In this document: positions 14,040 to 20,914 of the stretch, one piece after another
Layout of the letters: each line of letters starts with the position of its first letter
How positions within the stretch are numbered: the stretch's first letter is position 1
Assembly (NCBI GenBank): GCA_910579965.1
Contig: CAJTWF010000001.1
Coordinates: forward strand, 1-21,627
Source: an uncultured Oscillospiraceae bacterium
GTDB taxonomy: Bacteria; Bacillota; Clostridia; Oscillospirales; Oscillospiraceae
Reading direction: 5' to 3'
Length of the DNA: 21,627 nucleotides
The notes under the pieces: model-generated
The model's input: only the letters and a program-made list of their open reading frames with translations
Databases searched by the model: none
What the model was told of the DNA's origin: nothing
Position numbers and translations under genes: made by a program

Positions 14040-14979
14040 GATCAAATTCGGCGGCCGGGGGAAAAAGCCCCTGGCCGCCGGGCAGGGGAAGGTGAAGCGG
14101 ACCTGGGACCGGAGCAACGAGCGCATCCGGGACGTGATGCACTCCGCCGCCTTCCTGGGGCCCAGCGTGACGGGGGTGGCGGTATTTTTCATCGTCCCCT
14201 TCCTGGTGGTGGTGTACTACTCCATCATCCGCAGCCCCCTGAACCCGGAGTTTGTTTTTCTGGACAACTTCAAGGCCGTGCTGGGGAACTCCTCCTTCCG
14301 GACAGCGGCCGGCAACACCGCCATGTTCTCCGCCATAGCGGTGCCCCTGGCGGTGGTGCTGAGCCTGGGGCTGGCGCTGCTGCTGGAGTGCCGCATCCCC
14401 TGCAAGAGCCTGTTCCGCACCTTCTTTTTAAGCCCTATGATGGTGCCGGTGGCGTCGGTGGTGCTCATCTGGCAGGTGGTGTTCCACTACCGGGGCACGC
14501 TGAACGTCATCCTGGCCAACTTCCATGTGGAGCCCATCGACTGGCTCAACTCAAAGTACTGCCTGCTGGTGATCGTGGTGCTGTTTCTGTGGAAGAACCT
14601 GGGGTACAACATGATCCTGTTCATGGCGGCTTTGAACAACATCCCCAAGGAGCTGCTGGAGGTGGCGGACGTGGAGGGGGCCAGCGCGGCCCACAAGTTT
14701 TTCAACATCAAGCTGCGCTACCTGTCGCCTACGGTGCTGTTCGTGGCCATTCTGTCCATTATCAACTCCTTTAAGGTGTTCCGGGAGATCTACCTGCTGG
14801 TGGGCAAGTACCCCTTCGACGGGCTGTACATGATGCAGCACTTCATGAACAACACCTTTGAAAACTTCGACTACCAGAAGATGGCCTCGGCGGCGGTGCT
14901 GATGGCGCTGGTGATGGTGGCGCTGATCGCGCTGCTGTTCAAGGCGGAGGACATCTTCGGCAAGGATGTGGAGGGGTAA
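14020..14979 (+). CDS. ABC sugar-type permease, MalF/UgpA-like
   Basis: A 319-residue inner-membrane permease of the binding-protein-dependent (MalFG) class. A basic cytoplasmic N terminus of about 45 residues precedes six membrane helices, near 50-70, 100-122, 136-154, 182-204, 237-258 and 289-307. The EAA loop that docks the ATPase is at about 213-234 (EVADVEGASAAHKFFNIKLRYL), with the conserved Gly and the hydrophobic end. The start overlaps the end of lipoprotein 2; the ATG at 14026 is an alternative, and neither has a strong ribosome site, which fits coupling. Such proteins pair with a MalG-like partner, here the gene at 15171, to import oligosaccharides, polyols or glycerophosphodiesters. 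The substrate is not readable. Confidence 0.92.
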   Translation: MSMKTAEIKFGGRGKKPLAAGQGKVKRTWDRSNERIRDVMHSAAFLGPSVTGVAVFFIVPFLVVVYYSIIRSPLNPEFVFLDNFKAVLGNSSFRTAAGNTAMFSAIAVPLAVVLSLGLALLLECRIPCKSLFRTFFLSPMMVPVASVVLIWQVVFHYRGTLNVILANFHVEPIDWLNSKYCLLVIVVLFLWKNLGYNMILFMAALNNIPKELLEVADVEGASAAHKFFNIKLRYLSPTVLFVAILSIINSFKVFREIYLLVGKYPFDGLYMMQHFMNNTFENFDYQKMASAAVLMALVMVALIALLFKAEDIFGKDVEG

Positions 14980-15003
14980 CCGCTGACGGCAAGGGGTGCG
15001 GGG

Positions 15004-15090
15004 AATGTAGGGGCGAGCATCGCTCGCCCGCTCTGACGATACGCACCAGCGGTCCGTGAGAAGCGGGCGAGCGATGCTCGCCCCTACATT
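15004..15090. repeat. paired GC palindromes forming a 29-bp perfect inverted repeat
   Basis: The arms at 15004-15032 and 15062-15090 are exact reverse complements around a 29-nt spacer. Each arm also contains its own hairpin (GGGCGAGC, ATC, GCTCGCCC) of the same family as the repeats at 8068 and 8742, but without the TTTTTCGGAAAATG tail. It lies in the 191-bp gap between the two permease genes and would be transcribed within the operon mRNA. Confidence 0.85.
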
Positions 15091-15170
15091 CGCTCTGACG
15101 GCGCCCATCAGCGGCGCCCGTCCCCGCATGTCTCCTGCAAAGTTATACCCAAACTGGAGAATGACAAAAC

Positions 15171-16058
15171 ATGAAAAAGAACCGCTACTTGGGGCGCTTT
15201 GCCCTGACCGTGCTGGCGGCGGGGTTTGCGCTGGCGTTTTTGATGCCTACGGTGCTGACCATCACCAACTCCTTTATGACCCAGTCGGAGATCAGCGCCA
15301 ACTACGGCAAGGTGTTCTCCAATGTCTCCGGCAGCGAGGGCAAGACCTACATCTCCGAGACCGTGAACCTGAAGTTCATCCCCGACAAGGTCAGCCTCAG
15401 CCAGTACATCACCGTGCTCATCAAGAGCCCGGACTATCTGCTGAAATTCTGGAACTCCGTGATCCTGGTGGTGCCCATTGTGCTGCTCCAGCTGGGGGTG
15501 GCCTCCATCACCGCCTACGGCTTCACCCGCTGGCGGGGGAAGGTGCGCTCGTTCCTCTTTTTCTTCTACGTGATATTGATGCTCATGCCGGTGCAGGTGA
15601 CGCTGGTGCCCAACTATCTGGTCAGCGACTGGCTGAACCTTCTCAACACCCGGTGGTCCATCATCTTCCCCGGGGCCTTCGCCCCCTTCTCCGTGTTCCT
15701 GCTGACCAAGTCCATGCGCCGCATCCCCTCCTCCCTCATTGAGGCGGCCAAGCTGGACGGGTCCAGCGAGTGGCAGGTGTTCAAGGACATCTGCCTGCCC
15801 CAGTGCCGCAGCGCCCTGTACTCCATCGCCATTCTGGTGTTCATCGACTACTGGAACATGGTGGAGCAGCCCATCATCCTGCTGCCGGACGCGGAGAAGC
15901 AGCCTCTGAGCGTATACCTCTCCACCATCAACTCCAGCGAGGTGGGCCTGGCCTTTGCCATCGCCACCATCTATATGGTGCCCTCGCTGCTGCTGTTCCT
16001 CCACGGCGAGGACTATCTGGTGGAGGGCATTGCCCACCAGGGCTCCGTGAAGGGGTAG
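15171..16058 (+). CDS. ABC sugar-type permease, MalG/UgpE-like
   Basis: A 295-residue inner-membrane permease, partner of the gene at 14020. The first helix (about 10-32) is followed by an extracytoplasmic stretch of about 60 residues, then helices near 93-117, 126-150, 163-180, 215-235 and 260-277. The EAA loop is canonical at 191-210 (EAAKLDG, then ICLP), the site that contacts the ATPase coupling groove. TGGAGAATG lies upstream of the ATG. Unlike the tightly overlapping upstream pair, it is separated from the first permease by the palindrome pair at 15004-15090, which may alter the relative output of the two subunits. Substrate unknown. Confidence 0.92.
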   Translation: MKKNRYLGRFALTVLAAGFALAFLMPTVLTITNSFMTQSEISANYGKVFSNVSGSEGKTYISETVNLKFIPDKVSLSQYITVLIKSPDYLLKFWNSVILVVPIVLLQLGVASITAYGFTRWRGKVRSFLFFFYVILMLMPVQVTLVPNYLVSDWLNLLNTRWSIIFPGAFAPFSVFLLTKSMRRIPSSLIEAAKLDGSSEWQVFKDICLPQCRSALYSIAILVFIDYWNMVEQPIILLPDAEKQPLSVYLSTINSSEVGLAFAIATIYMVPSLLLFLHGEDYLVEGIAHQGSVKG

Positions 16059-16177
16059 GCGAAGCGTTCCTTTTTCAAAAGAAGGGGCGCCCGCCTCCGC
16101 ACAGGCCCCGCAGCTTGCAGGCTGCCGCGGTGAAATCAATTTCCGCGCCCGAAACCCTGTTGAAAGGATAAAAACCG
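16059..16177. other. 119-bp intercistronic gap
   Basis: GC-rich spacer between the second permease and the fusion-protein gene. I see no promoter with both boxes and no strong terminator. It ends with GAAAGGAT as ribosome site ahead of the ATG at 16178. Confidence 0.5.
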
Positions 16178-18241
16178 ATGGAAGTAAAAGAAAAGTCCAA
16201 GAAAAGAGAGCTCATCAAGACCATCGCCATCATCTTCCTGGCGGTGCTGCTGGTGCTGACCTTCTTTTCGCAGACGATCATGAACCGCTCCCTGCCCGAG
16301 GTGGCCACGCAGCTGGTCACCTCCGGCACCATCAACGCCAAGATCCGCGGCAGCGGCACGGTGTCCGCCAACGAGAGCTACGAGGTGATCCTGGACCAGA
16401 CCCGGGAGATCCGGAGCGTATGCGTGAAGGTGGGAGACAAGGTGGAGCAGGGGGATCTGCTGTTCGTGCTGGGGGATGTGGAGAGCCAGGAGCTCAAGGA
16501 GGCCCAGGAGTCCCTGAGCAAGCAGCAGATCGAGTACCAGAAGCAGATCCTCAGCTACTCCAAGGACTACGCCACGGAGGATCTGAGCGTGAAGAACCTG
16601 CGGGAGGATTTGCAGAAGGCCCTGGCCGCCCGGGACGCCAATCTGGTCACGGAGACGGACATCTCCTACGCCAAGGGGGATCTGGCCGCCGCCCAGACCC
16701 AGCTGAGCCAGCTGACGCGGATGATCGAGGAGCTCAAGGCCATCCAGGCGGAGAGCGAGGAGTACACCGAGGCCCAGACCAAGGTGAAGGAGCTGGAGGG
16801 CAAGGCGGAGACCCTGAACACCACTATTGAGACCAAGCGGAAGGAGCTCAACGACGTGACGGCCGACGACGCCCTCAGCGCGGACCGGAAGATCGAGGAC
16901 GCCCGCCGGGCTCTGGAGGAGGCCCAGACCAACTGGGCCGGAGATTGGGCGGCCAATGTCGATGTGCTCAATAGCCTGGGAGAGCTCAACCTTCCGGCGA
17001 CTCCCCGCGCTCTGTCCAGCTATGAGCAGGTGCAGATTGAGGGTAAGCTGGGCGAATTACAGCGGGCCGAATGGAACACGCCCGCCCCCAGTCCGGACGG
17101 TGATGGTGATGGTAAAGCCATGCGCCAGTCCAATGCCTACGGCTATGACAGGTGCCTCGCCGCCTACAACACCCTCCTGGCGGACCAGAAGGACGTAGCC
17201 GACAAGCAGCAGGCCTACCAGCGGGCGCTCCAGGACAAGGACGCCTCCGCCGGGACCGTGGCCGAGAAGCGGCAGGCCATCCAGCGGGAGATCGACGCGG
17301 CCCAGTCCGAGCTGGCCGGTGTGCAGCAGCAGCTGCGGGACGCCAGGCAGCGGCTGGAGGCCCTGGCCGGGGCCAACAGCCAGGTGAAGGAGCAGCTGCG
17401 GCTCTACGAGGCCGGGCAGCGGGAGCAGACCGCCGCCGTGGAGGAGCTGAAGACCAAGCTGGAGGAGCTCCAGGCCAAGCAGAAGGACTACGAGGCCGCC
17501 CTCACGGAGATTGCCGCCAAGGAGCGCGCCCTGGAGGAGGCCCTCAGCGGCAAGGACATTGACAAGCAGCTCAACAACCTGAATCTGGAGGCCATGCGCC
17601 TGGAGATCTCCCGGCTGCAGGCCCTGGTGGACAAGTACCAGAAGGATGCGGTGGACACGGAGATCCCATCCAAGGTCTCCGGCATTATCAGCGCGGTGAA
17701 CGTCACCGCCGGCAAGGAGAACAAGCCCGGCGAGGCTATGGCGGTCATCGACGTGATAGACCGGGGCTACACCATCAAGATCTCTGTCACCGCCGAGCAG
17801 GCCAAGCAGGTGAAGGTGGGGGACACGGCGGAGGTGACCAACTTCTACTGGGGCAGCGACATCACCGCCACCCTGGAGCAGATCACCCCTGACCCGGCCA
17901 ACCCGGGCCAGAACAAGCTGCTGGTGTTCCGCCTCACCGGCGAGATCGACGCGGGCACCAACATCAGCCTCTCCATCGGCCAGCGCAGCTCCACCTTCAA
18001 CACCATCGTGCCCAAGAGCGCCCTGCGCCAGGACACCAACGGCAGCTTTGTCCTGGTGATTACCAGCCGGAACACCCCCCTGGGCAACCGCTACACCGCC
18101 ACCCGTGTGGACGTGCAGGTGCTGGCGGAGGACGACACCAGCGCCGCCGTGACGGGCGTCGCGGAGAATGACTACGTGATTACCACGTCCAGCAAGCCCC
18201 TGGCCCCGGGCACCCAGGTGCGGATGGTGGAGAACCCATGA
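16178..18241 (+). CDS. HlyD/AcrA-type membrane-fusion (periplasmic adaptor) protein
   Basis: A 687-residue protein anchored by one N-terminal helix (about 12-31) with the rest outside. It has the membrane-fusion layout: half of a lipoyl-like domain (75-100, VCVKVGDKVEQGDLLFVLG), a long Ala/Glu/Gln/Lys coiled coil (about 103-260), a tip segment poor in heptads (about 260-325, containing SPDGDGDG), the returning coiled coil (about 330-490), the second lipoyl half (PSKVSGIISAVNVTAGKENK), a beta-barrel (about 525-600), and a membrane-proximal domain ending near VRMVENP. It is much longer than the usual 350-450, because of the coiled coils. In Firmicutes such proteins accompany MacB-type exporters (YknX style). 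The stop overlaps the next start (ATGA), so the two are translationally coupled. GAAAGGAT precedes the ATG. Confidence 0.87.
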   Translation: MEVKEKSKKRELIKTIAIIFLAVLLVLTFFSQTIMNRSLPEVATQLVTSGTINAKIRGSGTVSANESYEVILDQTREIRSVCVKVGDKVEQGDLLFVLGDVESQELKEAQESLSKQQIEYQKQILSYSKDYATEDLSVKNLREDLQKALAARDANLVTETDISYAKGDLAAAQTQLSQLTRMIEELKAIQAESEEYTEAQTKVKELEGKAETLNTTIETKRKELNDVTADDALSADRKIEDARRALEEAQTNWAGDWAANVDVLNSLGELNLPATPRALSSYEQVQIEGKLGELQRAEWNTPAPSPDGDGDGKAMRQSNAYGYDRCLAAYNTLLADQKDVADKQQAYQRALQDKDASAGTVAEKRQAIQREIDAAQSELAGVQQQLRDARQRLEALAGANSQVKEQLRLYEAGQREQTAAVEELKTKLEELQAKQKDYEAALTEIAAKERALEEALSGKDIDKQLNNLNLEAMRLEISRLQALVDKYQKDAVDTEIPSKVSGIISAVNVTAGKENKPGEAMAVIDVIDRGYTIKISVTAEQAKQVKVGDTAEVTNFYWGSDITATLEQITPDPANPGQNKLLVFRLTGEIDAGTNISLSIGQRSSTFNTIVPKSALRQDTNGSFVLVITSRNTPLGNRYTATRVDVQVLAEDDTSAAVTGVAENDYVITTSSKPLAPGTQVRMVENP

Positions 18242-19350
18242 TGAAGGATAACCGTCTGGGGCGGATTCTGTCCGTCCTGAAAGGGCTGGGCTGGCGGCGG
18301 TGGGTCCTGCTGGGGGTGAACCTGCTGCTGCTGGCGGCCATGGGGGCCTCCCTGGCGGGCCTGGAAAAAATGCGGAGCACCCCGTCCACCCTGTCCGCCG
18401 CCCGGCGGTTTCAGGGGGAGGGGGAGACCCGCTTCGCCCAGCTGGCCGTCTTTATGCCGGAGGGGAAGGGCAAGTCGGAGGAGGACATCCAGCGGTTCCG
18501 CCAGAGTCTGGACGCGACGCTGGTTGAGCAGTCCCTGGAGGCCCCGGAGAACGGCAGCCTCACCATCGACGCCTACTGCGGCTTCGCCAGCGTCACCGTC
18601 AGCTCCGAGAACACCACCGGCTCCAGCGTGAAGGCCGCGGGCGTGGGGGGGGACTTCTTTTACTTCCATCCCCTCACCCTCCTGGGCGGGTCCTACATCC
18701 GCTCCGACGACCTGATGGACGATCTGGTGGTGCTGGACGAGGAGACCGCCTGGCGGCTCTTCGGCGGCACGGATCTGGCGGGACTGACCATGTACATCAA
18801 CGACGAGCCCTTTGTAGTGGCCGGGGTGGTGGCCCGGGAGGCGGACTTTGCCACCCAAAAGGCCTACACCGGGGACGGGGGCGTGTACATGTCCTACTCC
18901 GCCCTCAGCCGTCTGGTGGAGACCGCCTCCATCACCTGCTACGAGATCGTCATGCCCAATCCTATCCGGAATTTCGCCAAGGGCATTCTGGAGGACTTCC
19001 CCGCCGACGGCGGCGATCTGGTGGAGAACTCCAGCCGGTACGAATTCTCCCACCTGCTGGAGGTGGCGAAGAATTTCGCTGAGCGGTCCATGCGCCTGAA
19101 CGGGGTGATCTACCCCTACTGGGAGAACGCCGTGCGCCTGACAGAGGACTACGCCGCCCTTCTGGCGGTGCTGTCCATAGTGTTCGCCGTGTGCCCGGCG
19201 GTGACGGTTCTGGTGCTGGGCATCCGGCAGATCCGCCGCACCTACCGCTTTGTGAAGGCCAAGGTGCCGGAGAAGGTGGAGGCGGCGGTGGAGAAGCGCC
19301 GGGAGGAGCGGCTGGAGCGCCAATACGAGAAAACATCCGGAGGGGAATGA
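18238..19350 (+). CDS. MacB-core-domain protein lacking the last two membrane helices
   Basis: A 370-residue membrane protein. Helix 1 is near 20-40; the following extracytoplasmic domain (about 45-300) has MacB periplasmic-core features: a GVGGDFFYFHPLTLLGG segment, VVLDEETAWRLFGG, LAGLTMYINDEPFVVAGVV and a VYMSYSALSRL block. A second helix (about 305-328) is followed by a basic, helical cytoplasmic tail (RQIRRTYRFVKAK to KTSGGE). Complete MacB/FtsX-type permeases have three helices after the core; this protein ends after one. It overlaps the fusion-protein gene by 4 nt and the ATPase gene is adjacent, so it is embedded in the operon. There is no MacB-type ATPase nearby. It could be a regulator or scaffold, a degenerate permease, or a partner of the sugar permeases; family membership is firmer than function. 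Confidence 0.78.
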   Translation: MMKDNRLGRILSVLKGLGWRRWVLLGVNLLLLAAMGASLAGLEKMRSTPSTLSAARRFQGEGETRFAQLAVFMPEGKGKSEEDIQRFRQSLDATLVEQSLEAPENGSLTIDAYCGFASVTVSSENTTGSSVKAAGVGGDFFYFHPLTLLGGSYIRSDDLMDDLVVLDEETAWRLFGGTDLAGLTMYINDEPFVVAGVVAREADFATQKAYTGDGGVYMSYSALSRLVETASITCYEIVMPNPIRNFAKGILEDFPADGGDLVENSSRYEFSHLLEVAKNFAERSMRLNGVIYPYWENAVRLTEDYAALLAVLSIVFAVCPAVTVLVLGIRQIRRTYRFVKAKVPEKVEAAVEKRREERLERQYEKTSGGE

Positions 19351-19352
19351 CC

Positions 19353-20624
19353 ATGGCGGAGCTGAGCTTACGAAAGGTAAAAAAGGTATACGACAACACC
19401 GTGGTGGCGGTGCAGGCCTTTGATCTGGAGATTGCGGACAAGGAGTTCATCGTGCTGGTGGGCCCCTCGGGCTGCGGCAAGTCCACTACCCTGCGGATGG
19501 TGGCGGGCCTGGAGGACATCACGGACGGCGAGATCTACATCGGCGGCCGGAAGGTGAACAGCGTGCCCCCCAAGGACCGGGACATCGCCATGGTGTTCCA
19601 GAACTACGCCCTCTACCCCCACATGACGGTCTACGACAACATCGCCTACGGCCTGAAGCTGCGGAAGTTCCCCAAGCGGGTCATTGACCAGAAGGTCCGG
19701 GAGGCGGCGGAGATCCTGGATATCACGGAGCTCTTAAAGCGCAAGCCCAAGGCCCTCTCCGGCGGCCAGCGGCAGAGGGTTGCCATCGGCCGGGCCATTG
19801 TCCGGGAGCCCCAGGTGTTTCTCATGGACGAGCCCCTGAGCAACCTGGACGCCAAGCTGCGCAACCAGATGCGCTCGGAGATCCTCAAGCTGCGCCAGAA
19901 GGTGAACACCACCTTCATCTACGTCACCCACGATCAGACCGAGGCCATGACCCTGGGGGACCGGATCGTCATCATGAAGGAGGGCTTTGTCCAGCAGGTG
20001 GGGACGCCCCAGGAGGTGTTCCACCACCCGGCCAACCTCTTTGTGGCGGGCTTCATCGGCTCGCCACAGATGAACACCTTTGACGCCCGCCTCACCCGGA
20101 CAGGGGACCGGTACAGCGTGGAGGTGGGAGGCGCGGCAGTGGCCCTGTCGCCGGAGAAGTGCCGCCGTCTGGCGGCGGCCGGCGCGGAGAGCCAGGAGGT
20201 GGTGCTGGGCATACGGCCGGAGCACATCACCCTGACCGGCGGGCCGGGCTCCGTGCCGGCGGAGGTGGACGTGTCGGAGATGATGGGCAGCGCGGTCCAC
20301 ATCCACGTGCGCGCCTGCGGCCGGGAGGCGGTGATCGTGGTGCCTGTCAGCGAGGAGGCCGCGGAGCGGGGGGAGGACACCCTGGCCGCCGGTACGGCGG
20401 TGGGCTTCACCTTCCGGGGCAGCGCGGTCCACGTGTTCGACAGGGAGACGGGGATCAACCTGGAGTTTCCGCCCGCCGCCCCGGCGGAGGAGCCTCCAGA
20501 GGAGCCCCAGGCGGAGCCGGAGCTCCCCCCGCCGCCGGAAGCGCCGGCCGCGGCGGCGGAGGAGGTCCCCCTGGAGGCGCCGTTCCCTGTCCGGGACCTG
20601 GGAGACCCCTTTGCGGAGGATTAG
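19353..20624 (+). CDS. ugpC: MalK/UgpC-type ABC transporter ATPase with C-terminal Pro/Glu-rich tail
   Basis: A 423-residue cytosolic ATPase. Walker A GPSGCGKST (37-45), Q-loop Gln83 in VFQNYALYPH, signature LSGGQ (135-139), Walker B FLMDEP (D159, E160), D-loop SNLDAK and switch His193 in THDQTEA are all intact, so it should hydrolyse ATP. Residues about 240-372 form the TOBE-type regulatory domain (VVLGIRPEHITL). The last ~50 residues are a Pro/Glu/Ala tail absent from typical 360-370-residue MalK/UgpC proteins. I chose ATG 19353 (MAELSL) because GGAGG (19339-19343) is 9 nt away; ATG 19347 overlaps the previous stop but is only 3 nt from it. Being the only ATPase in the locus, it most simply powers the two sugar-type permeases. 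Multi-substrate sharing with other importers is known for this family. Confidence 0.93.
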   Translation: MAELSLRKVKKVYDNTVVAVQAFDLEIADKEFIVLVGPSGCGKSTTLRMVAGLEDITDGEIYIGGRKVNSVPPKDRDIAMVFQNYALYPHMTVYDNIAYGLKLRKFPKRVIDQKVREAAEILDITELLKRKPKALSGGQRQRVAIGRAIVREPQVFLMDEPLSNLDAKLRNQMRSEILKLRQKVNTTFIYVTHDQTEAMTLGDRIVIMKEGFVQQVGTPQEVFHHPANLFVAGFIGSPQMNTFDARLTRTGDRYSVEVGGAAVALSPEKCRRLAAAGAESQEVVLGIRPEHITLTGGPGSVPAEVDVSEMMGSAVHIHVRACGREAVIVVPVSEEAAERGEDTLAAGTAVGFTFRGSAVHVFDRETGINLEFPPAAPAEEPPEEPQAEPELPPPPEAPAAAAEEVPLEAPFPVRDLGDPFAED

Positions 20625-20914
20625 ATGCGTAAAAATAAGATTTTATACTTTCGTAACAAACTGTGCTGGATTTCGTAACAACTGGAGGGTATAGTAGGTC
20701 TTGCAAGTGACAAGACTTCTTTTTCATCTGATCCTCCAAACGAAGGAAAACCGGGGAGCCGCAGGCTCCCCGGTTTTCCTTTTAGGGCGTCAGTATCTTT
20801 TCATTTTCAGACCTGACATTTGTTTGCAGCGCTCCCTCCCTGCATGACCATCCCCTCGTCACCGGCGGGGGAGACGCTGAACCGGGGCCTCCCTCGGTCC
20901 CGGCTGTAGCGCGG
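20625..20914. other. intergenic region between the convergent ATPase and DUF4397 genes
   Basis: 290 bases. It holds a direct repeat TTTCGTAACAA (20649-20659 and 20671-20681, 22 bp apart), a small hairpin GTCTTG/CAAGAC (20699-20715) followed by TTCTTTTT, the strong hairpin at 20745-20779, and then about 135 bases in which I see nothing. Confidence 0.6.
20745..20783. terminator. strong bidirectional rho-independent terminator
   Basis: A 16-bp perfect stem (20745-20760 with 20764-20779) closes a GCA loop. On the plus strand the stem ends in GGTTTTCC followed by TTTT, ending the transporter operon. On the minus strand GGTTTTCC is followed by TTCGTTT, serving the convergent DUF4397 gene. The central 22+ bp are identical to the hairpin at 6926-6950. 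Confidence 0.85.

Noticed and set aside
11544..14192. Very long minus-strand open frame opposite lipoprotein 2
   Set aside because: It is antisense to a gene with a lipobox, recognisable domain and good ribosome site. Its His/Val/Leu-rich, low-complexity translation is typical of a mirror frame in GC-rich DNA.
14551..15129. Minus-strand frame containing GASIARP-like sequence near 15004-15090
   Set aside because: That peptide is the translation of the GC palindrome, a frequent false gene in these genomes, and the rest is antisense to the permease.
20610..20725. Minus-strand short frame starting MKKKSCHLQDLL behind GGAGG
   Set aside because: It runs into the 3' end of the ATPase gene in antisense, ends in low-complexity Pro/Gly sequence and lacks a promoter. 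A short peptide gene cannot be excluded but is not supported.
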